Below are positions 25,443 to 34,104 of a stretch of DNA of 64,000 nt, piece after piece. This DNA is from JAEXOD01 sp963663265. Its GTDB lineage: Bacteria; Bacteroidota; Ignavibacteria; Ignavibacteriales; Melioribacteraceae. The stretch covers positions 1,922,001 through 1,986,000 of the forward strand of contig CAXXXM010000002.1 in assembly GCA_963663265.2 (NCBI GenBank), given 5' to 3'. The notes under the pieces were generated by a model. It saw only the letters and a list, made by a program, of their open reading frames with translations, searched no databases and was not told the DNA's origin. The number at the start of each line of letters is the position of its first letter. Position 1 is the first letter of the stretch. A program made the translations under genes and the position numbers.

Positions 25443-28400
25443 TTAGTTTATTAACTCTTTAATCCCTTTTGAAAATTCAATTAACATGTTTAGAATAGCT
25501 TCCGGAACAGTAATTTTGTGAGCCATTTCTAATTTAACAATTTCTTTTTCGTTTTTAAAATTAAATTGCGAAGAATTTCTTTCCATAATAAACTTGGCTA
25601 AAGCAGGGAATTTTTCTTTGTAATATGTTTCGTTAGAGCCCTTAGGTAAAAGCATTACTATTTTATTTTTTTGTATAATAATTCTTTCAAATAAAGCAAA
25701 TGAAGCATAAAAACGTAAGATAGCAGTAAGTATTAATCTTTCCACTATTAATGGAATTTTACCAAACCTATCGATAAGTTCTTCTTTAATTTCATCCATT
25801 TCGTTAATATTAACAAGGCTGAACATAGCAGTATAAAAACTAAGTCTATCAGCTTGGTCGGGCATGTAGCTTTTAGGAATACCGACTTCAAAAAAGGCAT
25901 CAATAGTAGTATCGACTCTTTCAAGTTGTTTAGGAAGGTCTTTAAATTCCTCGCTAAATTCTCCATGTTTAAGTTCTTCAACAGCTTCATCAAGCAGTTT
26001 CATATACATATCAAAGCCAACAGTATCAATAACGCCGCTTTGCTCTGTACCAAGTAAATTACCGGCACCTCTAATTTCTAAATCACGCATTGATAAATTG
26101 AATCCGGTTCCAAGTTCGGTATATTCTTCAATAGCCTGCAATCTACGAGTTGCTTTTTTAGAAATAGAGTTTAGAGATGGAACAAGTAAATAAGCATAAG
26201 CTTGTTTATCGGAACGCCCGACACGCCCCCTTAATTGATGGAGTTCGGCAAGTCCAAATCGATCGGCACGATTAATAATAATAGTATTAACGTTTGGAAT
26301 ATCAATACCCGATTCAATAATTTTTGTAGCAATAAGGATTTGATATTTCTTATTCAAGAAATCATAAATAACTTTTTCCAAATCAGCCGGTTTCATTTGA
26401 CCATGAGCCACACAAATATTAACATGTGGAATATGCTTTTTTAGATAATTAGCTATTTTATCAATTGTTTGTACTCTATCATGAATAAAATAAACTTGCC
26501 CGTTCCTTCGTAATTCAGCCATTACCCATTCCCTAATATGAACAATTTCAAATTGAGCAACTTTGGTATATATCGGCTGTCGGTTAGGTGGTGGTGTTGC
26601 AATTAATGATAAGTCTCTTGCACCAAGCAGCGATAAGTTTAGGGTTCTTGGAATAGGAGTTGCGGATAATGTTAATGTATCAACGGTAGCTTTGAGCGTC
26701 CTTAATTTTTCTTTTGCCATCACACCAAAACGATGTTCTTCATCAATAATAAGAAGTCCCAAGTCTTTGAATGAAACATCCTTAGAAAGAATTCGGTGAG
26801 TACCAATAACAATATCAATTAATCCTGCAGCCAAGTTAGTAACAATTTCTTTTTGTTCGCTTTTGGTTTGAAATCTTGAAAGAACAGCAATTTTAACGGG
26901 AAATAAATTAAGTCTATCAGAAAAAGTGCTGAAATGTTGTTCGGCAAGAATAGTAGTAGGAACCATAAGAACAACTTGTTTCCCATCATTAACGGCTTTA
27001 AAAGCAGCCCTAACAGCAATTTCGGTTTTACCAAAACCTACATCGCCACAAACAAGCCTATCCATAGGGTTAGCCGATTCCATATCCGATTTAACTTCTT
27101 CAGTCACTTTTGCTTGGTCTAAAGTATCTTCATATAGAAATGAAGCCTCTAATTCTTTTTGCCAGATACTGTCTTGGCTAAAAGCAAAACCTTGCGTGCT
27201 TCTTCTTTGTGCATAAAGTTTGATAAGCTCGCGTGCTGCTTCAATAATTTTAGCTTTAACTTTCTTTTTAGCCGATTTCCATTCGTTTGAACCTAATACA
27301 GAAAGTTTTGGTTGTGCTTCTTCGTTTGATGAAAACTTTTTTACAAGTGATAAATAGTTTAAGTTAACATACACAACTGCATCTTCGGCATAAAATATTT
27401 TAATGCTTTCCTGCTCAACTTCACCAATTTTAATAGTTTCTAATCCGGCATATTTGCCAATTCCAAAGGTGTCATGAACAACAAAGTCCCCTTTTTTAAT
27501 AGAAGCAAAAGCTTTTACACGTGATTTTTTGTATGCAAGTTTTGATGAAATTTTTGTGCGATATGGTTTGTTAAAAATTTGATAATCGGAGAGAATAAGC
27601 GTTTTTGAATCTTTGGAAACAAACCCTCTTTTAATTGGAAGTGGAATAATTAAAATAATCCCTTTTTCAATTAACAGTTCAATTTCTCTTTTTAGTCCGC
27701 TGAATAGTTCAAAAAGCCTTCTGCTTTGCAGTTCGTTTTCAACGGTAATTATTACTTTATAATCTTTGTATGTATAATCAAAAATTATATTAAATAATAA
27801 TTCAAAATTAGAATTGAAAGATGGGGAGTCAAAAAAGTTAAAACTTAAAGAATTATTCTCGTTATCAAATGATTCCTCAATTATCCAGAAACCATTTTTT
27901 GTATTTACAATTTCAGATAAATCTTTTTGTTTTTTTGTTAATTCGTTAGTATTAGACTTTGCATTTACTGTTTGCTCTATTTCAGTTTCAACAGAATATA
28001 ACTCTTCTTTAAGTTCATCATCAAGTTCTTCATCATCCAAAACTTCAGTTGGTTTTACTTCGTTTAAATTAAATTGTGAAGTATCAAACAAATTATTTAA
28101 TTCAACTTGAGAAGCAAAAACAATTGGATTATTTAAATAGCTAAAAATATCGGAATCAAAAGTTTCGTCAGACTCTTGAATTGTATCAGCTAAAGTAATA
28201 GTCTCAATTTTTTTTGATGACCTTTGACTTTCCGGATCAAACAAGCGGATAGATTCAATTATATCACCATCAAACTCGATACGGGCGGGTTGCTTTTCGC
28301 TATATGACCAAAAATCAATAATTGAACCCCTTGTAGAAAATTCACCAATGGAATCGACAAATTTTTCTTTTTGATAATTAAATAAATCAAAGTATTCTAT

Positions 28401-28826
28401 TATTTCATCGTATTTAATTTCGCTTTCAAACGAAATATTTATTGTTTTGTTTTCTAACTGCTGTTTTGCGGGAATATTTAATAAAAGTAGTTCATAAGGG
28501 GCAATAATAATTGAATTTTTTCGATATGAAAGTTTGGTCAAGTTTTCTTGAATAGATTCAAAATTAAGGTCATCAAAACAAAGCAGATATTCACCCAAAC
28601 CAATTACAGTTAATTCGACTTTTGCTTCATTTACATCTTCAATCTTGGGTAACAACAATAAGTACTGTTTTGTGTTCTCAAAAATGTATTGTAATAGCAG
28701 ATTACGAGATGAACCGGGTAAATTAGAGATGAATAAATGAGATTCTTTGTGAGTATTATTAACTGCATTTTTAAAATTGGCAGCAGTTTCAAGTCGATCA
28801 AAAATATTTAGTATGGATTTTTGCAT
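25443..28826 (-). CDS. mfd: Transcription-repair coupling factor Mfd
   Basis: 1127 aa, usual length. An N-terminal UvrB-homology region (about 20-230) is followed by the RNA-polymerase-interacting CarD-like domain at about 470-535 ('FASIKKGDFVVHDTFGIGKY'), the superfamily-2 translocase with Walker A 'CGDVGFGKTE' (about 590-600) and DEEH box 'LIIDEEHRFG' (about 693-702), the RecG-like 'QLRGRVGRS' motif VI, and the C-terminal TRCF domain. Mfd displaces RNA polymerase stalled at lesions and recruits UvrA; uvrC lies elsewhere in this window. An acidic Asp/Glu-rich insert lies at about 255-290. Confidence 0.97.
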   Translation of the reverse strand: MQKSILNIFDRLETAANFKNAVNNTHKESHLFISNLPGSSRNLLLQYIFENTKQYLLLLPKIEDVNEAKVELTVIGLGEYLLCFDDLNFESIQENLTKLSYRKNSIIIAPYELLLLNIPAKQQLENKTINISFESEIKYDEIIEYFDLFNYQKEKFVDSIGEFSTRGSIIDFWSYSEKQPARIEFDGDIIESIRLFDPESQRSSKKIETITLADTIQESDETFDSDIFSYLNNPIVFASQVELNNLFDTSQFNLNEVKPTEVLDDEELDDELKEELYSVETEIEQTVNAKSNTNELTKKQKDLSEIVNTKNGFWIIEESFDNENNSLSFNFFDSPSFNSNFELLFNIIFDYTYKDYKVIITVENELQSRRLFELFSGLKREIELLIEKGIILIIPLPIKRGFVSKDSKTLILSDYQIFNKPYRTKISSKLAYKKSRVKAFASIKKGDFVVHDTFGIGKYAGLETIKIGEVEQESIKIFYAEDAVVYVNLNYLSLVKKFSSNEEAQPKLSVLGSNEWKSAKKKVKAKIIEAARELIKLYAQRRSTQGFAFSQDSIWQKELEASFLYEDTLDQAKVTEEVKSDMESANPMDRLVCGDVGFGKTEIAVRAAFKAVNDGKQVVLMVPTTILAEQHFSTFSDRLNLFPVKIAVLSRFQTKSEQKEIVTNLAAGLIDIVIGTHRILSKDVSFKDLGLLIIDEEHRFGVMAKEKLRTLKATVDTLTLSATPIPRTLNLSLLGARDLSLIATPPPNRQPIYTKVAQFEIVHIREWVMAELRRNGQVYFIHDRVQTIDKIANYLKKHIPHVNICVAHGQMKPADLEKVIYDFLNKKYQILIATKIIESGIDIPNVNTIIINRADRFGLAELHQLRGRVGRSDKQAYAYLLVPSLNSISKKATRRLQAIEEYTELGTGFNLSMRDLEIRGAGNLLGTEQSGVIDTVGFDMYMKLLDEAVEELKHGEFSEEFKDLPKQLERVDTTIDAFFEVGIPKSYMPDQADRLSFYTAMFSLVNINEMDEIKEELIDRFGKIPLIVERLILTAILRFYASFALFERIIIQKNKIVMLLPKGSNETYYKEKFPALAKFIMERNSSQFNFKNEKEIVKLEMAHKITVPEAILNMLIEFSKGIKELIN

Positions 28827-28904
28827 TGGGAAACGAAAATTTTAAATTTTATGAAGTAAAAATACAAAAATAATAATTTAAAAAGGAGGTGAGGCAGTTA
28901 AATT

Positions 28905-29522
28905 TTAAGATGATGATTTATTATCATGGTTGCAGAGTGTATACAAATCTATAGCCCATTCGTTAATTTGAGTATAAATTTTTTCTATTTTACCATTCTT
29001 TAACCTAAATAATAGTTGAGGATCGTGATAATCAATGGAATTGTCGTAAATATATAATCTATCAACTTCTTTAGCAACACTAATACAATTAGCAATTGAT
29101 TTTGAATATCTACTTATAATTTTAGTAATCGGAACGTCATGTCCGCCAAGTAAAACTCTATTTGCAACACGAGAAGCATTAATAATTGGACTATCAGTAC
29201 TTACAAAGAAAAAGCGAACAAAATAACCAAATTTAATAGCTTTTAATACAAATTCGACTTTCTCCTCAGATGAGAAGACGGTTTCAAAAATCATACTTTG
29301 TTTCTTTTCTAATAAATTATATCTAAGTTTAGTAGAATATTTGGCAGCTTCTAAAACCGCCTCTGGAGAATTCCAATCACCAAAGCGTTCTTGAGCAATA
29401 ATATCAGGATTGATATATTGGCAATCAGCTAACCATTCGTGCTTTAAAATTTGACCCGTTAATGAAGTTTTACCAGAACCATTTGGCCCTGCAATAATTA
29501 TTAAAACTGGTTTAGATTTCAT
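28905..29522 (-). CDS. Zeta-toxin-like P-loop kinase
   Basis: 205 aa from ATG 29522, one base after the stop codon of the small upstream gene (a TTG at 29540 would overlap it). 'VLIIIAGPNGSGKTSLT' gives Walker A at 12-20; 'INPDIIAQERFGDWNSPEAVLEAAK' and 'SMIFETVFSS' correspond to the substrate-binding and Walker B-like region of the zeta/AAA_33 family, and 'RVANRVLLGGHDVP' to the conserved arginine lid. Zeta toxins phosphorylate UDP-N-acetylglucosamine; the short chromosomal forms in Bacteroidota are less well tested. Together with the 61-aa gene it forms a likely toxin-antitoxin module. Confidence 0.8.
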   Translation of the reverse strand: MKSKPVLIIIAGPNGSGKTSLTGQILKHEWLADCQYINPDIIAQERFGDWNSPEAVLEAAKYSTKLRYNLLEKKQSMIFETVFSSEEKVEFVLKAIKFGYFVRFFFVSTDSPIINASRVANRVLLGGHDVPITKIISRYSKSIANCISVAKEVDRLYIYDNSIDYHDPQLLFRLKNGKIEKIYTQINEWAIDLYTLCNHDNKSSS

Positions 29523-29523
29523 A

Positions 29524-29709
29524 TTATCTATTTTTTTCAATACTATTTTTCAAAGCTTTTTTAATTTGACGCTTAATTATTTCCTTGTTTTGTATAGCTT
29601 GCTTTCTCGCTTCATCACCAACTCCCTTCATTAGCCAAGCAAGTTGCTCATCAGATGGTTCTTCTAAGCTTGTTAAACTATACTTCATATCCGGTGCTTT
29701 CTCTTCCAT
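29524..29709 (-). CDS. Small partner (putative antitoxin) of the zeta-like toxin
   Basis: 61 aa: 'YSLTSLEEPSDEQLAWLMKGVGDEARKQ' (shortened here to its key part EEPSDEQLAWLMKGV) followed by a highly basic helix ending KNSIEKNR. Small proteins of this type precede short zeta-like kinases in Bacteroidota and are presumed antitoxins, although no three-dimensional match to epsilon antitoxin is evident. Its stop is one base from the toxin start, so translation is coupled. Confidence 0.65.
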   Translation of the reverse strand: MEEKAPDMKYSLTSLEEPSDEQLAWLMKGVGDEARKQAIQNKEIIKRQIKKALKNSIEKNR

Positions 29710-29946
29710 TATTATTTCCTGTTAAAATACCTTAATAAAATACATATTTTCTAAATTAAATAATAGATAAATGTTTAGTATCATTATGTAGAAGTACAAT
29801 TACACTAAATCAATTATAATACTCAGAATAATTACTAATTAATTTATAATTTAGATAGAAAATATAGTTAAAAGTGAAATTAAATAATTTATTGTTTATA
29901 TTGCGAAAGTAGTGGAATTGAAAACTGAAACAAAATTGAGAATACA

Positions 29947-32412
29947 ATGGGACTAAAACGAGCAAGGAAATATAATAGCTTAAAAGCTGAAGATTTGACA
30001 TTGAATTATGATGTTGAAGGATTAGATGCAGGATTTGAAGAAGAATACATTCCTGAAGAAGGAATAATAGGACAAGAAAAAGCAATTAAAGCTTTAACAG
30101 TAGGAATTGAAATAAAAAGTCCGGGTTATAATATTTTTGTAACGGGTTTATCCGGTACGGGGAAATTAAGTACAATTAAGAAAGTATTGGAGTCAATTAC
30201 TCCTTTGGAATCGGAACTAAGTGACTATGCTTATGTAAACAATTTTAACGATGAGGATAGACCAATTCTTTTAGAATTCCCAACTGGCAAAGGTGCTGCA
30301 TTCAAAAAAGATATGGAACTTGCAATCAAATTTCTACGAGAAAATATTCCTCAATATTTAGAAAACCAGCAATATCTTGACAAAAGAAAGCGTTTAGTTG
30401 ACAGTTATGGCAATTCGCAACAAAAACTATATATGCAGTTTGAAGATAAATTACAAAGCGACGGTTTTACTTTAGGACAAAGTCAGTCAACTGAAACCCC
30501 GCAGCCTGAAATATTGATAGAGAAAAATAAAAAGCTCTATTACATACAACAATTGGATGACTTACTGGGCGAAAAATTGATAGATAAAAAAGAAGCCATT
30601 AAACTTACAAAAAAATATAGCTCGTATAAACAGGAACTTCAAATTGTACTTAGAAAGGGGATTAAACTTAGTCAAGAATTTCAATTGAGACTAACAGATT
30701 TGGAAAAAGAGCATACAAGCACTTTAGTAATGGCAACTTTGGATGAGGTTAATTTTAGATATCAATACCCAAAAATTGCTGAATACTTACAAATGGTGGC
30801 TGAAGATGTGCTAAATAATTTAGATGTGTTTGCAGAAAGAAAAGATGCAAGAGAAAATCCGGCTCCGGGAATAGTTGTGGATTATTTAAAAGCATATGAA
30901 GTAAATGTAATTTTGGATAATTCGGAAACTAAGGGGGCTCCGGTTTTTATTGAAACTTACCCAACTTATAATAATATTTTTGGAACAATTGATAAAATGT
31001 CTGATGGGAATGGAGGCTGGTATTCGGATTTTTCAAAAATTAAAGCTGGCTCGTTGTTAAGAGCAAATAATGGGTATTTAATTTTACGAGCTATTGATTC
31101 GTTTAATGAACCTGGTGTTTGGAAAACACTAAAAAGGGTTTTATTGTATGGCAGTTTGGAAATTCAAGACCCGGGTACCTATTATCAAATTGCAACCAGC
31201 ATGTTAAAACCGGAACCGATTAAAATTAACACAAAAATTATTTTTATTGGGAATAACGAAGTTTACAATATGTTGTCAAACTATGAGGATGATTTTAACA
31301 AAATATTCAAAATAAAAGCCGAGTTTGATTACGAAATGAATAGAAATGATAGAACAATAATTGAATTCTATCATTTTATAAAATATATATGTAAAAAAGA
31401 AAGTTTGTTAAATTTTGATATTAGTGCAATTGAAAAACTATTTCAATATAGTGCAAGATATGCTGGAAATAAAAATAAACTTACAACAAGATTTGCTTAC
31501 ATAATAGATTTAATGCTTGAAGCTGATTTTTGGGCAAAAAATGATGGGGCGGCTGAAGTGAGTGCAAAACATATCCAGGAAGCTTATAATACTACAAACG
31601 AACGACATGGTTTGGGTAATTATAAAATGACGGAAATGATGAAAAAAGGATTAATTTTAATTGATACTAAAGGTTCGAGAGCAGGACAAATTAATGGGCT
31701 TGCAGTTTATGGAGATGGAATTACTTCTTATGGAAAACCAACAAGAATTACAGCAAGTGTATCTATTGGTTCTGGTAATATTATAAATGTTGAAAGAGAA
31801 TCGGGGTTAAGTGGAAGTTCGCATAATAAAGGGGTTTTAATTATTTCGGGTTTTATTAGAGAGATGTTTGGCAAAACGATACCTTTAAGTTTTAATGCCA
31901 GCTTAGTTTTTGAACAAGGTTATGGTATGATTGATGGTGATAGTGCATCAATTGCTGAAATAGCTGCTCTTTTATCATGTTTAGCAGAAATTCCAATTAA
32001 CCAACAGATTGCAGTTACTGGCTCTGTTAATCAAAAAGGGGATGCTCAACCAATTGGTGGCGTGAACGAAAAAATTGAAGGATTTTACGATATTTGTAAA
32101 TCAATGGGGCTTACCGGTAAACAGGGTGTAATTATTCCATTTCAAAATGTTGAGGACTTGCTTTTAAAAGACGAAGTTGTGGAAGCCGTTAAATTAAAAC
32201 AGTTTCATATTTATGCAGTTACTCATGTTTCGGAAGCATTAGAAATATTATTAGGTTATAAAGCCGGTGAACGTTTGAAAACCGGCAAGTATGAAAAAGA
32301 TACAATTTTTGGAAAGGTTGAGGAAAATTTGTGTAAAATGCATAGAGTCTTAAGACCACGACCTGCTTCAACAAAACAAAGTAAAGAAAAAAAAGTAACT
32401 AAAACAGAATAA
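29947..32412 (+). CDS. LonB-like ATP-dependent protease (AAA + S16 domain)
   Basis: 821 aa. The N-terminal AAA module has Walker A 'GLSGTGKLS' (67-75). The long helical insert at about 110-290 is typical of COG1067-type Lon-related proteases. The C-terminal S16 protease domain has catalytic Ser666 in 'DGDSAS' and Lys709 in 'GGVNEKIEGF'; the 43-residue Ser-Lys spacing equals that of Lon. It lacks the classical Lon N-domain. The product should degrade damaged or regulatory proteins in the cytoplasm. The AmrS-like gene starts 10 bp after its stop, indicating an operon. Confidence 0.9.
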   Translation: MGLKRARKYNSLKAEDLTLNYDVEGLDAGFEEEYIPEEGIIGQEKAIKALTVGIEIKSPGYNIFVTGLSGTGKLSTIKKVLESITPLESELSDYAYVNNFNDEDRPILLEFPTGKGAAFKKDMELAIKFLRENIPQYLENQQYLDKRKRLVDSYGNSQQKLYMQFEDKLQSDGFTLGQSQSTETPQPEILIEKNKKLYYIQQLDDLLGEKLIDKKEAIKLTKKYSSYKQELQIVLRKGIKLSQEFQLRLTDLEKEHTSTLVMATLDEVNFRYQYPKIAEYLQMVAEDVLNNLDVFAERKDARENPAPGIVVDYLKAYEVNVILDNSETKGAPVFIETYPTYNNIFGTIDKMSDGNGGWYSDFSKIKAGSLLRANNGYLILRAIDSFNEPGVWKTLKRVLLYGSLEIQDPGTYYQIATSMLKPEPIKINTKIIFIGNNEVYNMLSNYEDDFNKIFKIKAEFDYEMNRNDRTIIEFYHFIKYICKKESLLNFDISAIEKLFQYSARYAGNKNKLTTRFAYIIDLMLEADFWAKNDGAAEVSAKHIQEAYNTTNERHGLGNYKMTEMMKKGLILIDTKGSRAGQINGLAVYGDGITSYGKPTRITASVSIGSGNIINVERESGLSGSSHNKGVLIISGFIREMFGKTIPLSFNASLVFEQGYGMIDGDSASIAEIAALLSCLAEIPINQQIAVTGSVNQKGDAQPIGGVNEKIEGFYDICKSMGLTGKQGVIIPFQNVEDLLLKDEVVEAVKLKQFHIYAVTHVSEALEILLGYKAGERLKTGKYEKDTIFGKVEENLCKMHRVLRPRPASTKQSKEKKVTKTE

Positions 32413-32422
32413 AGAAGTATTT

Positions 32423-33442
32423 ATGCAAGAATTACATAAAGCAAATTGGTGGACAAATGATAAAAATAATAAGATTATTTGTAATCTTTGTCCACGATAT
32501 TGTAAGATAGGAGAGGGTCAAAAGGGATTTTGCTTTACACGAGAAAATATTAATGGTACATTATATAGTACAGGATATGGTAGACCGACAGGGTTTGCAA
32601 TTGATCCTATTGAAAAAAAACCGTTATTTCATTTCTTCCCGGGCGAAGATATATTAAGCTTTGGAACAGCGGGCTGTAATTTGGGTTGCAAGTTTTGCCA
32701 AAACTGGCATACAAGTAAAGCGAAAATTGACGAGACAAATTCATTAAATGTTACTCCTGATTACGTAATTGAGATTGCAAAAAGAAATAAGGTTGGAATG
32801 ATTGCCTTTACCTATAATGAACCAACAATAGTTGGGGAATTTGTAATTGATGTTGCAAAATTAGCAAAACAAGAAAATATAAGAACGGTTATGGTAACAG
32901 CCGGTTACATAACTGAAGAAGCAAGAACAGATATTTATAAATATATTGATGCTGCAAATGTAGATTTAAAAGCTTTTACGGAGGAGTTTTATTTTAAGTA
33001 TACATCCGCACATATAAATAATGTGTTAGAAACGTTGAGGTGGTTGAAAAATGAAACAAATGTTTGGGTTGAAATAACAAATTTGTTAATTCCATCATTA
33101 AATGATAGCACCGAAGAAACCAAACAATTGTGTGACTGGGTATTAAATAATATGGGGGATACAACTCCATTGCATTTTACAGCATTTCATCCAGCATTTA
33201 AATTAGTGAAATTGCAAAGAACTCCCCCAAAAACAGTAATTAATGCAAGGGAGATTGCATTAAAAGAAGGTATAAAATATTCTTACGTGGGGAATATTGT
33301 TTATCCACAAGGAGAAACAACAATATGTCCAACGTGTGGCGAGGAATTAATTGTTAGAGATTGGCATTCTATTTATGCAAATAAAATTGAACGTGGCAAA
33401 TGTTTTAAGTGTGATACAAAGATTGAAGGACGGTTTTGGTAA
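32423..33442 (+). CDS. amrS: AmmeMemoRadiSam system radical SAM enzyme
   Basis: 339 aa. Radical SAM cluster motif 'CNLGCKFC' (Cys85, Cys89, Cys92), preceded by an N-terminal Cys-rich segment 'CNLCPRYCKIGEGQKGFC' (20-37) and followed by a C-terminal zinc ribbon 'CPTCGEEL...CFKCD'. These three features are typical of AmrS, related to pyruvate formate-lyase activating enzyme. AmrS usually belongs with a Memo-like protein (AmrB) and an AMMECR1 protein (AmrA); neither is visible in this window. The natural substrate of the system is not established. Confidence 0.88.
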   Translation: MQELHKANWWTNDKNNKIICNLCPRYCKIGEGQKGFCFTRENINGTLYSTGYGRPTGFAIDPIEKKPLFHFFPGEDILSFGTAGCNLGCKFCQNWHTSKAKIDETNSLNVTPDYVIEIAKRNKVGMIAFTYNEPTIVGEFVIDVAKLAKQENIRTVMVTAGYITEEARTDIYKYIDAANVDLKAFTEEFYFKYTSAHINNVLETLRWLKNETNVWVEITNLLIPSLNDSTEETKQLCDWVLNNMGDTTPLHFTAFHPAFKLVKLQRTPPKTVINAREIALKEGIKYSYVGNIVYPQGETTICPTCGEELIVRDWHSIYANKIERGKCFKCDTKIEGRFW

Positions 33443-33446
33443 TTAA

Positions 33447-33881
33447 GTGACGAGAAACGCGTGACGTGTGACGAAAAGCGGTTGATAGTTAACAGCTAAT
33501 AGTGAATAGACGTAATGCGTGAAGAGTAAAAGAACGTGAAGCGTGAGGAGTAAAAAAGTGACGAGTGACGTGTGACAAGTGACGAAAAGCAGTTGATAGT
33601 TAACAGCTAATAGTGAATAGACGTAATGCGTGAAGAGTAAAAGAACGTGAAGCGTGAGGAGTAAAAAAGTGACGAGTGACGTGTGACAAGTGACGAAAAG
33701 CAGTTGATAGTTAACAGCTAATAGTGAATAGACGTAATGCGTGAAGAGTAAAAGAACGTGAAGCGTGAGGAGTAAAAAAGTGACGAGAAACGCGTGACAA
33801 GTGACGAAAAGCAGTTGATAGTTAACAGCGAATAGTGAATAGACGTAATGCGTAAAGCGTAAAAGAACGTGATGAGGAACG
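33447..33881 (+). repeat. Tandem array of a 111-bp unit (three full copies plus a partial fourth)
   Basis: Units begin with GTGACGAG at 33447, 33558, 33669 and 33780, exactly 111 bp apart. Units 2 and 3 are nearly identical; unit 4 is diverged and stops near 33881. Each unit consists of GTGAC-type words, the block 'GTTGATAGTTAACAGCTAAT' plus 'AGTGAATAGACG', and the block 'GTGAAGAGTAAAAGAACGTG'. No frame is open across the array. Related fragments occur near 43087, 46355-46600, 57062-57160 (reverse) and 59390-59475 (reverse). No unique spacers separate the units, so this is not a CRISPR array. Confidence 0.95.
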
Positions 33882-33887
33882 TTTAAA

Positions 33888-33962
33888 TATGGTTAAAGTT
33901 TAAGTGTTGAAGGTTAAATTGTTGAATGCCGTTAAATAAAAAACATTTCACGGCTTTTTTTT
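33888..33962 (+). terminator. Repeat-borne terminator (copy 1)
   Basis: The motif 'GTTAAAGTTTAAGTGTTGAA' plus 'GGTTAAATTGTTGAATGCC' leads into a stem GCCGT...ACGGC (33928-33953) followed by eight T. A sister copy with a longer stem lies at 43275-43347, and the head motif recurs in reverse at 59357-59395. It would end transcripts of the protease/amrS operon. Confidence 0.75.
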
Positions 33963-34032
33963 GTAAAAAGCAATTCTGTTAGGGGAATAATATCTTGGGA
34001 GGTTATGGTCTTACAATGACAGAGTAAGTTAT

Positions 34033-34067
34033 AAAAAAACAGCCAAGTGGTTAGTTTGGCTGTTTTT
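34033..34067 (-). terminator. Terminator of the pilin-like operon (bidirectional shape)
   Basis: AAAAAACAGCCAA and TTTGGCTGTTTTT pair around a short loop. It lies 38 bp beyond the stop of the minus-strand gene at 34105, and the A/T flanks allow termination in either direction. Confidence 0.85.
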
Positions 34068-34104
34068 GCTTTACGTGGTAATACAAATAACAAATAATCA
34101 ATAT

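Noticed and set aside
28880..28955. Perfect Shine-Dalgarno AAAGGAGGTGA on the plus strand followed by a 14-codon frame from ATG 28911
   Set aside because: The distance to the ATG is about 20 bases, the frame is very short, and it lies inside the end of the zeta-like toxin gene on the other strand.
29810..30085. 91-codon antisense frame opposite the start of the LonB-like gene
   Set aside because: Leucine-rich shadow of an AT-rich region with no recognisable domain.
33447..33881. CRISPR-like repetitive array
   Set aside because: The whole 111-bp unit repeats head to tail with no unique spacer segments, and no cas gene is near.
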